A DNA stretch of 64,000 nucleotides from Diprion similis. Its lineage: Eukaryota; Arthropoda; Insecta; Hymenoptera; Diprionidae. Location of the stretch: assembly GCF_021155765.1 (NCBI RefSeq), contig NC_060111.1, positions 4,729,481-4,793,480 of the forward strand, written 5' to 3'. A program made the translations under genes and the position numbers. The notes under the pieces were generated by a model. It was not told where the DNA came from. It made no database searches and saw only the letters and a list, made by a program, of their open reading frames with translations. Numbering within the stretch: the first letter of the stretch is position 1; each line of letters starts with the position of its first letter. Positions 49,108-60,731 of this stretch are shown here, piece by piece.

Positions 49108-52100
49108 ATGGCCGAAGGACACAATTCACGACTGCACAGTACCGACAGTTTATACAAATTGAGTGTTTCTGTGGTTGCTGAAAAATTTACAATCTGCAAA
49201 GAATATGTCCCCTATCTTCCGGAGAACGTATTGTTTGACCTCTATTATCAGGTAAATGTCAAACACAAGCGGACCATATTCTTTTTTTTTTTTCACCACC
49301 ATTTAATACGCTACCATTCAATTTATAGAACATAATAAAACAACAAAAAAGATGTACAGAATATATCGTCTTTACTCGGACTTATACGCCACCGACACGT
49401 GCCCAATGTGTGAATTATTTGTTTTCGCATATCAAGCTGTCTGTCAATCAGAATTCAATATTTATTCGATTATTAATGTTATTGTCAGCTGTTTGACACT
49501 GCAATTTTCTATACCCACACAACACTTTCGATGTGTTTTTCAATGTGAACCGACCTATTGACTCTAGCTCTAGAAAACCAGCATCAAATTTAGCGTACCC
49601 TAAGTTTTTCTAGCGTATAAAATTTGCGAAACTGTGCACGCCGTAGTCTTATCTCATTTCTTAAAGTTTGCACTTCGAGATCGATCTACATTTTCATAAC
49701 TTGATTTGTTTGATTGGAAGTTATCATTGCTGAAGTATTCAGATGTCCCAGGCACTGATTTTACCAATAATAAACTCTTATCCGTATGAACCTGATAAAA
49801 TACACTCAATGGCACCTAATTTTATACGAATTATCGTTACAGTTATGGAAAGAAAAACGGCTATGCTTACTCGGCACAGAACTCTGCCACCTAAAAACTT
49901 TTGCCAGAATCCTAAAGGTCACAAATCGGCGAATTCATCTACTGCAGATTTTTCAGGTTTGATTACATATACATTAATGTAAACCAATAAATAACCATGA
50001 TGGTATGAAAATTTTAAACTGTTTATAAACTTTATTACAGACCCTCATGGATCATGATATAGGGATCAATAAGGAGCTGGTAATAAAGTACGAGTTATAT
50101 TGCTTGTGCAGTAAAGACGATCCAACACTAAGCAACAAAATAATCAACTTAGGACTTACTTTGGGAGGTTTCCTAAGCGACGCTGGCTGGTATTTGGAAA
50201 GTCAAAAAGTTTTGTTGGCTTGTAAGAAACTATGTATTAATTCTCGGCAAAATCCTAAAAACTGGTGCCTTACCTTGGACTGCTGTTATAAGTAAGGAAC
50301 TACCCCAGAATACAGTATCTAATTGGATGAATTCAATATTCAGAAAAATTTGTATTTAAAATAGATATTTCTCAAAATAACTACAAGTAAACTGCAAAAT
50401 CTTGTATGTTCTTTGCTGCAAGCCCTTGAGTTTTTATAGAATTTTTCATAACAAAGTATGAATCAAAAGACGTTGGTCAATCATTTTGTAAAAAAATGTA
50501 GATTGTTACATGCACAAGCAACCTACTGCGAATTTCGTGGAGCAGCGGAGACACGCGAATTAGCTGTCAAGGTAGTCGCTAAGCTGAAGGAAGCAGGGTA
50601 CGATGGAGTAAATCACGCTGCCCTTTATGCAGAGTTTAGCGTTCTCTTTTTCAATCGGAGTGAATACGATCAAGCATACAGGTAAGTTAAAAAGTCATAA
50701 CGATTGGAGTACATATTCATGTTGAAATTGAATTATTTTACAGTGTATTATCGAAAGACAAGATTTCTTCAGAAATTTAATCATTTATTGTAGGTGGAGT
50801 ATGGAGGCTTTGAAGGAATTAACGCCAACGCTTCCGGCACGTTTTACTATCGATGTTTTGAGGCAAGCTGCCAAATCCTGTGTGGTAAAACGTGAGTTTC
50901 AGAAAGCTGGTATTCTGATCAAACAAGCTGTATACCTTGCTAGAGAACTATTTAGTGGCAATCATCCAAAGTACAGCGATGTTCTAACAGATTACGGATT
51001 TTACTTATTGAATTATGACAACGTTATTAGCAGCGTATCTGTCCAAAAGGTGAGAAATATATTAATGGAATTTACGAAAGGACCTACGAAATCTTTGTGC
51101 AATTTTTACAATGAAATTCAATCTGAATTCCTGTTGATTTTAAATTAGTTACAATATTATAGTTCTTTTTCAGACTGCTCTCGAGATTAAAAAATTTATA
51201 TTTGGAAAAACAAATCTACTTGTTGCAATTGCATATGAAGATCTGGCTTACGCACTATACGTTCACGAATACAGTTCCGGAAAATTTGAGCAAGCTTGGT
51301 AAGTAGAATAAAACTGAATGAATGAACCTATATTTTCTAAAAAGTTATTGAATACATTTTTAGAAGTCCGTACAATATTGAGGAGAGGATTTTTTCTTGT
51401 TATAGTGATCATGCTGTCAATGCAATTAACATTATGGAAAAGCTATTACCTACTGAACACTTGATGTTGGCAAGTGCGAAAAGAGTAAAAGCACTAATTT
51501 TAGAAGAAATAGCACTAGATAACAGACCAAACGTCATTTCTGATCAAGAACTCCTACTACAATCAGAGTCTCTGCATTTGTCTGCCCTCCAATTGGCAAA
51601 AACTGCCTTTGGAGAGAGAAATGTACAAACAGCTAAACACTACGGCAACTTGGGAAGGTTGTATCAAAGTATGAGAAAATTTAAGGTGAGGCTTATGTCT
51701 TGGAAAAAAATTACCGAACACGATTCCTCGTCAAAGAACCGTTTCCTTAAATAGTTGCTGATAAAATTGCATATACTTGACGGACAATATTTACTTATTT
51801 AGGAAGCGGAAGCAATGCATCTCAAAGCAATTAGCATCAAAGAAGAGTTGTTAGGTTCCGACGACTATGAAGTTGGACTGAGCATAGGACATTTAGCCTC
51901 ACTGTACAATTTCCATATGAACCGATACGAAGATGCTGAGAAACTATATCAACGTAGCATAGCTATTAGTAAGTTGCCTCAGACAATAATCCAGGTAGTC
52001 CACTTGTGTGGTCAAGCTTCTTATTACAAATGAGGAAAAAATGAGTCGTACTAAATCACTCGCTACTGTTTGATCAACCATGCATTTATTCCTCTGTAAA

Positions 52101-52377
52101 TAATCTCGTTATTGAAAATAATTTGACGTGAACTAATTTATTGTCAGGTCTAAAACTGTTCGGGAAAAGCTATAGTGGACTTGAGTATGATTATCGCGGA
52201 CTGCTGCACGTGTATACAAAGTTGAATGAATTCCAAAAGGAACTGGAATATATACACATCTTTGATAATTGGAAGGATTTGAGAGATCATCACGCTCGGC
52301 ATGAAGACCCGCCTATTGACCTGCAAAAAAGACCTCAGCCAATTAGGGAAGTGATCCAGGCAGTTTTCTCGCTGTGA
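49108..52377 (+). CDS. APPBP2: Amyloid protein-binding protein 2 (PAT1-like TPR protein)
   Basis: Nine exons: 49108-49251, 49843-49956, 50041-50291, 50502-50681, 50794-51049, 51174-51298, 51406-51685, 51803-51968, 52148-52377; total 581 residues against 585 in human. The whole length follows human APPBP2: LPENVLFDLYYQ, RLCLLGTELCHLKTFARIL, GGFLSDAGWY, DVLRQAAKSCVVKREF, NHPKYSDVLTDYGFYLLN, ALILEEIA, NVQTAKHYGNLGRLYQSMRK and SYSGLEYDYRGL. The protein is made of TPR helices. In vertebrates it binds the basolateral sorting signal of amyloid precursor protein, associates with microtubules and serves as substrate receptor of a CUL2 ubiquitin ligase. The short exon 2 has to be read across a strong competing frame and is supported by homology rather than frame length. 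ATG 49108 has a good context (AAAATGG). Confidence 0.95.
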
Positions 52378-55300
52378 TCCCGGTACTCGGTGTCCAGACT
52401 TGATAATTATTTGCCCAATTAACCATAGTCTGGAGCAGGGTACGATTCAGGCCAAAGCAGAATTTGTGAAATGTTGCACTACAAATAGGTTTTGAACAGT
52501 TATTGTTGAAAAGAGCACATTTCATTATACAAGAGTTAGACCATTTTTTTTTCAAAAATTTCATGTCTTTATTTATTTATTCAATTCTCATGTTAATAGA
52601 TTGTGCTTAGTGTAAACTAATTTTTTTCTTCTTTTTTTCATTGCGAGTGAACGTAAATGAAATTATTTGATGAAAAATTTTCGAAATAATACTGGAATGA
52701 CTCTTGTATTTCTCACAAATATAGAATAATGAATATTTTATTTTCTGACCTATGATTACAAATAGCCAATTAGCAAATTTTTATTATACTTGATTATTAC
52801 AAATGTTTTACATTTTAGCTTTGTTTTCAAGACGTTCGCAAGCAGCTTGCTCAATATTTTATTTAAAATCATTTACCTGTATATAGCAAACAATAGATAC
52901 ATATATTCACTAGCTCGAGCATCAAAACCGAATTGGCAGTTGAATTGAAATGGTAGCTGATTTTAATATTAAATATAGGTATGGTACATGAACAAATGAC
53001 TATTATGTTGTGTTTGAATACATTCCGTTACAAGCATCATGGAACAGTTCTATGCAATTCACAAAATACACAAGTTCCTACTTCATATTTTTTTTTCTTC
53101 TCTGCGCAGGTTATTTTACATGGACACGTAAATATGTTACGATAAAAAACGAGTTTATTTTGGAATTCATATTTAGTTTATAACGTTTTTTCTTCATTCG
53201 GTGGAAACTTGTTTTACATTACTATTAAAAATATCTATCTACTCTGAATGTTTCGATGTTGAAGATTAAGCTTTTCAATTTTATCATGTATAGTTTTTCA
53301 AAACTCCCACATGTGGTATAAAATGTTTCGATCGTTATATTTATACTTTTAATAAGTTTATAATTATGTTTATCATTTGTTAAAATTTTATCCAGAAACT
53401 TACCATCTACTATGATCCTGCTAGTTTTGCTATGCAACATTTAAATGATCGATGAATATGCTTCTCTGAGACCCGTATACCAATTAACAAATTATTGGTT
53501 TCAAGACTCGGTTAAAAAAAACCCTAGTCAATTTTACATTTTATTTACCTTTTTTTGTGTGAATGCAGGTGTTTTTAAAATACCTACAACAAAATAGCTT
53601 TCATCATTGCAACATATTAAATTCATATCTTTTGTATAATGCATTTTAATGTGGTTTTCTAATGTTGTTTCATCTTCTAGTATATTTGGATAGCCATTGA
53701 ATTAGTTTAAGTATGGCCTTTTGTTTATAGTTTCTTCTCTATTTACTTACTCCTTTTCTTTCACAGATTCAATTCTGTATCTGCGTAGCTTATACATATT
53801 ATTTATGAAGAAAAACAAATGATTCGTAAAGCATTTAATGATTGTGTCTAAATATACATACTAAAGAAGCAGTTATAATTTTATGACAGACAAAACCATA
53901 GCAGTTTGAATGTAATTTTACATAATGCCTCTGGCTTCATACTAATAATGAAAGCACCATTTAATAGTAAGTAACATTGAAATAAAGGTCGAAAGATAAT
54001 TGTATTATTTAGTTTTGATAACGGATGCTTAATCTATAGGTTCTATCTGCTTAAAAAAAAAAACAACAAAAAAACAACAACAACAACAACAGAAAGAAAG
54101 AAAATTGCGTGTTGTGTGCCATCACAAATATGTATACATATATACAATATTTTATTTTTTATACATCTGTAGAGTATATCTATGATACTTACAGCGAAAA
54201 AATTCCTGTTTTGTAATACGTACATATCTCGTTCTTATTGTGTTTTCGTATTTATTAACAATCCCAGCTTGCGAACGATCTTGAATTATAAAATTTATTA
54301 ACACATGTATGAGCCCTTTTTCCGTATGTATCTAAATTCTCGACTGCCTTTTTTTGTGTGTATTATATGTATGTATAGCAGCTATGTAACGTTGCACAAG
54401 TTGGGATTTGATGCAATACGTTTAATCTGTTCATATTTTCTCTATTTGTAACGTCCACATGACAGATTAAAGAAGAAAGAGAGAAAAAAGGGAGAGATCG
54501 CAGCAAATTACTTCTCAATTGCAAATGCCATTATTGTGAGAAGTTAGTTCATTTGACTATTCAGTTATCTTACCTACTCTTCTTTTGTAAATTATTGGGA
54601 TCCTTTTGGACACTTGTATAGCCATTAATCACCAAGCAAAGACATATTTGTGATAACTTTGAATTAGTAGGATGCAAATTTTTTATTACTCTGATAAGTT
54701 CAGTGAGTTTTTTTTTACTTATTAAACAAAGTCTTGTTTTTTTAATTTCTGTCTTCTCAAAAATGTCTGCATTTTTTTTTATTAATTTTCGATCCTATAT
54801 TTGGAGCGAAAAAAAATCCATCATTACATACCTTACGAATTGAGGTTTTCAGTAAACAAATGATAGAAAATAAATAAAGATATTACAAATTTCAAACTTC
54901 TTCCAATCGTAAGTCATTCATACAAAGTTGTAAATGTTGGAAATATATTAGGATAATAATTACCGTTGTTGACTCGCACTCTTTGGAATTAATATAAGTG
55001 ACTATTTGATATAAATTTGAATTACAATACTAAATATTATGACATTACAATTTAACGTAATTTTCTTTCAGAAATTCTTTTTTCTCTCTGCTGCCAATGG
55101 TTAAAAGTTATGTTTTCTAATCAGACACAATGACTTGTCTTAGTTACTGATAGCATTTCTATACTTCTACTGTATTCGACTATTTAAGGAATCGTAAATT
55201 AATAATGAATGATATTAGAATTTCAAATTATGTATACGTGCGTATACATTTTTTTTTATATATTATAGCAAAAAGTGGAATTTACACAGGCAGAGAACTT

Positions 55301-56065
55301 CCAATAATGTATTACCCGGCGTGTTTAGTAATTGGTCGTGCTTTTTTTACATCGCTTTTTTTGGCGCGGGTATTTTCAAATTGGCAAATGCACACTGTGA
55401 GAATTTGGAGCATGTCAATTTACTCAATATAGAATTACCAACAGCATAACGGATTATATTGAATGTTGAAAATACAAACATCTTGGTTATATTCAATATA
55501 AGTATTTGCATGTATTTGAACGAAATTGCATAAAACATTTAAAAAAATTTACAGTCCGTTTTATCTTGTTTGTTGAAAATTGATAAGACTATCTAAGTTT
55601 TTGATAAAAGCATTAGGCGACCTCTGTGTTACTGTTAATTTCTATATCTTTGGTGGAACAAAAAGCACACACGGGCACACGCAACCCTCGTATAATAACA
55701 AGCTATTCTTGAATTTCAGACTTGTAACGGCATAGAGAGTCATGCTAAACGTAAAAAGATCTCGAAACAATTGACGCATTTACATTATTAACTGTTATGT
55801 TAAGTTATTCTCTAAGAATTTATAATTTTTTTTTTATCCTTCATGGCACTTCTATTTTTGGGCTAATACTTATTGAGGAGGACATTGCTATGTAAATGTT
55901 GATCATCTATTATTATTTGAATATATTTCTGTACCTAGATTACAATGATTTGATAGGACATGAGGCGTTTCTATAATCGTGGCTGGATGTAATAATAGCG
56001 AAATTGATTCACACAAAAAGTACCCACTTTTTATGTAACTCAAATTCACCAGTAGTTATCAGATT
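52378..56065. other. Intergenic region between APPBP2 and gag-derived gene
   Basis: Very AT-rich DNA, including the APPBP2 3' UTR (an AATAAA occurs near 53,983) and a CAA-rich simple repeat at about 54,049-54,091. Nothing resembling a gene was seen. Confidence 0.55.
54049..54091. repeat. A-rich/CAA simple repeat
   Basis: Run of A followed by several CAA units. Confidence 0.85.
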
Positions 56066-57371
56066 TTAAGGACTAGGCGCAACCTGTGACGGCGACTGTT
56101 GCTCTTGAGGAAGGCCAGCCTTGCTTTCAGGTTGCAGACCGTATTGACCTCCCGCCCGTGTTGTACTTAACGTGATACTGATCGGGGTCGCATTCAAAAG
56201 TTGCAGCCTGACTGGACACTGACGAAATCCTATAAGTGGGACATTAGTCACAGACATGTAGATAGATTCACTCCTATCTATGTTTGAAAAAAGATAAAGG
56301 GAGAAAAAACACCCTTACGAAATACATTAGAAAGTCTCTCACCTGCATGGTGAGGACCTGCGCAATGACAACAGACAGGATTGCTACGTGGACGTGGGCA
56401 AAATTCGACGCTGTGTGGTTCACCACAGCGTACACATCTCGGTAAATGCCTACAGTTGGCGGCTACATGCCAGAAACCTTGGCATCTGTAGCATTGCAAT
56501 ACTCCGTCACCCTGATGCGCAAGTGGCGGCTCGACTCCGTGGCAACCAGCTGCATTTCCTCCAACTACTGCCTGCGACGGTCCCCCTCCGACGGATCCGC
56601 CATTTCGCCACCACCGTTCTGGTACCGCAGTGAATCGAGCAGCTCCAAAAAAATCGAGACCTTGACGTAAGAGCAGCTCATAATGACCTGAATTGAGAAC
56701 CTATCAGAACGGTGAGATTTCACTGATATGTTTCAGTTGGAGAATTTCCAGCAGCTGTTCGACATTCAATTTTACCTCAACTCTGATGTATTGCCGAGAT
56801 CGTTCAACGCTCCCTGCAGCAATGCCTTGCTTTGATAAGGCGGAACTCAGATCTTGGAGTGGGATCGCCCAGGGCACGTCTCGTAACAAAACTGCCTGAT
56901 GATACCGAGAATCCCTTGCCGAAAAGCGAGCTACCTGCAGGTAAGTAAAAAACAAATATCTAGTGCAATAAATCATAGTACGCAGAAAAGAATGTTCCAT
57001 TATCAGCCCTGCAGAAATTGAATTTCGTATAGTAAATTAATTTTCTTCGAAACCTGAACAGGGCCCTCAAATATCCGTGCAAGATCTCCTCTCTGTAGCA
57101 GCTTGTCCGCATCGGCTTCTCGTGCAAAGGCAGCTATGAGACCGCACAAAGTCTCCGATACTTGCCATCCAGCGGATGGGTTAGCCACTCGTATTGCATC
57201 TTCCAGGACCACTTTTGCCAATTCGCTACCACTCTGGGAATTTTGACTATTCTGGCTATTGCCAGCCCGCGAAATATAAAGTGAGCATGTCAGCTCTTCG
57301 TCGTGCGAGGCGGTGGGAACTTTATCCTCTTGGTGCCCTTGCGATGCTTCAGTGTCGATGACTCCCTCCAT
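56066..57371 (-). CDS. Intron-bearing retrotransposon gag/ORF1-derived CCHC zinc-knuckle protein
   Basis: Four coding exons: 57371-57054, 56934-56776, 56700-56343, 56229-56066; 332 residues, in frame with GT-AG introns of 119, 75 and 113 bases. Residues 107-185 look like the RNA-binding region of jockey/I/R1-type LINE ORF1 (AVLLRDVPWAIPLQDLSSAL...YIRVEVLNSGHYELLLRQGL). Three knuckles follow: CX2CX4HX4C at 229-242, CX2CX3HX4C at 248-260 and CX2CX3HX6C at 269-283. This is the classic LINE ORF1 trio. The third is split by the last intron. The N-terminal 106 residues (MEGVIDTEASQ...) are acidic and not typical of a retroelement. No reverse transcriptase, endonuclease or target duplication is near. 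The usual reading is a domesticated nucleic-acid-binding gene. An acceptor at 57401 suggests a further 5' exon, so the start is provisional. A read-through model without the 75-base intron meets two stops (TGA TAG). Confidence 0.75.
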
Positions 57372-60300
57372 CCTACACACGACGAACGCCCTTCTGCCGC
57401 CTGTGAATGATACAAATTGATTGCACATATATACTTGGGCAGAAAATCATCGTACATTAAAATTGGTACAAGGAAAACCCGTTCATAATTAACTCATTCA
57501 TTGATTTTCAGTTAGTTCGTGAATTCTTGTATTTTAGTGTATGTTCTATGCCTCGTTTCCTATTGGATAATTTCCAGATAATCATCATACTTGAACGATA
57601 CACTGCACAATAATTTTAGTTGGCTTAGTAATTAACGCCACTGTTATGCAAATAGTCAGCTAGTTTTCTTGAAATATAATTATCGTTTTTTTCCTTTATC
57701 CACATAGATATAATCGTCATTTCTCATTGATACACGTGTATCTTGAAGTAGAAACGTTTGACCTACTCACTACTATGAACCATTTCAGTTTACAGTTTAA
57801 AGCTTCTTATATACCAGAAAGTGTGATGCTCAGTGTCCAGTAACCGAGAAAGATTGAATTCGTCTAACTTTCTAACATTTTTATCAATAAACTGCTACTT
57901 GAAAAAAGAGATATTGATCAATTGTCAAAATGAATGTTTTTTTGACTCGTTTCAATAGTTAAATCTTTGAAAAATTGATCGCCAAAAACCATTAATGCAA
58001 CATTTACTTACGAACGTGATATTTTTATTTAAATATTATACGAGACAACCAGAAGCCAGTGCTGAGCGAACCCCAGTGAAAAATTGAAACTTTAAAGGTA
58101 GTGAATGAAGAAGCGATTTGTAAGAAACGGACAGAAACGTGCTTCCTACGCTATTCTTTCTAAACGTGATGATGATGAAGATGACGACGACGGTGTTTAA
58201 CTAACTTGACGAGGTGCGTGTACATGTTACAGCTTCTGATAAATATATTGTTTTCTCTTGTATTTTACTTGGCAATGTACATAGGTTTGAAAGCAGAAAT
58301 CAATCAAACTGAACAAGATTCGGACTGTTACGATGACGTTTGTTTCTCGTTTCCTTTTTTTTTACAGGTAAATTTTTTTCCAATACTCGCCTTTTACCAC
58401 AGTATATATTTTACCTTGGAATCTATCTCTACCCCTTTTTTATATCCTTAAAAAATGAAACGTGGGGCCGGAAAGGCATGGCTCGAAGCTGGCGTCATTC
58501 ATTGCCCTCTGCTTTTGCAAATTTTGCAATCTCAACAATCTGTCTCACCTCTTCTATTTTATGTACCGCTCTTTTCAAAAACAATTAAACGTGCGTATGT
58601 ATGTACTACGTATTATGTGATCATATCTGTATACGGTGTATTTCTCAAAATGATGGTATTTTTTTTTTAAACATCTGAAAATTCTGGAACGAACTGATAC
58701 AGTATTGCGCACTGAAAAATTTTCATATCACGGGGTACAAGTTTACATATACATCATATATTTTGATAAACTACTTGAAAGAGTTAGTGGATTTCAAAAC
58801 ATTTGAGAAACCACCGTTCAATTTCAATTTTCGAATATTTCGCTGACGCAAGCGATAAATACCGGAGATAATCGAATCCGCGCGAAGTGGAATTGTGGGT
58901 AGTTTCGAAAATTTTTGAATATTCGAATCAGCTCATAACAGTAATCCCGCAGTTTGCCGCATGAGTGTAAATGTTTGTAATTGACCATAATCGGTGCCTT
59001 TCTTCTCGAAATAACTTGATAAAAATTGGACTTGGTGATTGGAGCGTACATTTTATCAGAGTCACTTGGTCAAACTGCCGATGCTCAGGCGCTCGGACAC
59101 CGGCAGGATATAGGCATGTGTTCCAGTGTTCCACTTTCTTTCGTTTCGTAAAAGTGGGTTGTCTCTTTCAGACAATGTGGTACACATCCAGTACTGCATT
59201 ATTTAGAAGTGCGAGACAGCTGAGGGGGAACGGAGAGACGGAGATAGAGAAAAGGAGGGAAAAATCGAAGGGGGGGGGGGGGTGAAGAGGGAGGCTCACA
59301 ATCCGGTATAGCGAGAATTCATTTATTCATCTCGATTCGATTGACCAGGTAACGTCAGCCTGGCTCATAGAATGCTGCTCGATTCGACTCAGTAGACAAA
59401 TACACACGCAACACTTTGCACAGCGAAGCATATATTACTCCGTTGTTATATGCTTACACTTACGATTTTTCGCACGTATAACGTGGGAGACAGTTTCACG
59501 TGGCTTTGGCGTTGGTGGTTCAATCGGTTCATTTGTTGACAAAAAAATAAATTATCGATATTTCGATTTTTTCGTGAATTCATTTTTAAATTGATTAATT
59601 TTTGACATTTTAGTAGACGAACTAACGAACGAAGTGAATAAATAAATTCAAGTATGAGTCGAAGTGTGAATATTAAAAGGCGAATCGGGATTAGAGAGAT
59701 TTGATTTCTCGTGTTCTTTCTCTTTTAATGTTAATATAAATGTAAAATAAAATGTGAAAGCGAGCCAGTCGATATTACAAATATCAAAACCTGTCCTCGA
59801 AGCTACAGGTGCGTGTGAAGCGAGGCCTTAGAGACATACTTAAATAATTGTATAATTTTTAGATAAACGATATGAATACCAGTTAATGGAACGTGAATTA
59901 AATTTCAAATTGAAACGTAATATATTGATTCTAAAAAAGAAATGATGCACATATAAAAGTTAAATTTTAACATAATACACGGTGAGCAAGTTACTCCTAC
60001 AAATTTGTGAATAATAAATGTATATGGTATTACATTATAGATACTTCAAGGCTTGTGCTTCGAATTGAATAGAAAATTAAAAAAACTTCACAATATATAC
60101 TTCGCATGATGCAAAATATCGCAATCACGAGGCGCGCGAAAATGATGGGAACATGGAGTTTTCGCTTAGAGGATCCTTATTCCTGTAATATCGTAATGGT
60201 CACGGGTATTCGAGCGATAACATCATAGACATGTATTTTACAGAGAAAATCGATCATTCATATCGTACGTAATATCCGTAATGCGTTCTTTGAATATCTG

Positions 60301-60731
60301 ATAAATATTAATATCAAGTTTCAAATGGCGCAAGATCGGTGATGGCGAGCGGATCGATTACGAAGGCGCTGTATGTGAGAGTGATTTTCGAACAACAAAG
60401 TGAAATTTTAAATTGAATAAAGAAAAAGGAAAGAAAAAAAAAAAAAACAACGCAGGCATGTATGTGAAAAAGTTGAAACGAAGCATCAAGTGTGTTATGC
60501 CAACGTATGCTAATTACGTGAAACGTACGCACGGATTAATTACACCAAACTACACGCGCATCGCGTTTATTATATCCTGTGGCGGATGTAATCGCAGCTT
60601 GCATAATTTTCCGGTCACGCAATTTGATGCTGAACATTATAAACGAATCAATCATGCAGCGATGATCGCGAGATGTTCTAAAGATATTTGAATTTGAAAA
60701 CTTTTCAACGGTCGGAACTAACACTTCTAAT
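57372..60731. other. Intergenic region between gag-derived gene and phospholipase gene
   Basis: Begins with the 5' end of the minus-strand gag-derived gene (acceptor at 57401; further exon not found). The rest has no convincing coding frame. A GAT/GAC-rich run lies near 58,165-58,195 and a G run at 59,270. The last part should be promoter and 5' UTR of the phospholipase gene. Confidence 0.5.
59270..59282. repeat. 13-base poly(G) run
   Basis: Uninterrupted G run in a purine-rich strand context (59,222-59,292). Confidence 0.9.

Noticed and set aside
49352-49561. Frame beginning MYRIYRLYSDLY as APPBP2 exon 2
   Set aside because: It looked superficially like the APPBP2 region after DLYYQ, but 49843-49956 in another frame matches the family residue by residue and joins in phase at both ends.
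56701-56775. Two in-frame stops in the gag-derived gene as proof of a pseudogene
   Set aside because: They fall inside a 75-base segment with a proper donor (GAG then GTAAAA) and acceptor (TAG); removing it gives the expected ORF1-like join.
60413-60691. 92-codon frame before the phospholipase gene
   Set aside because: Starts in a poly(A) stretch, no homology seen; more likely 5' UTR or upstream DNA.
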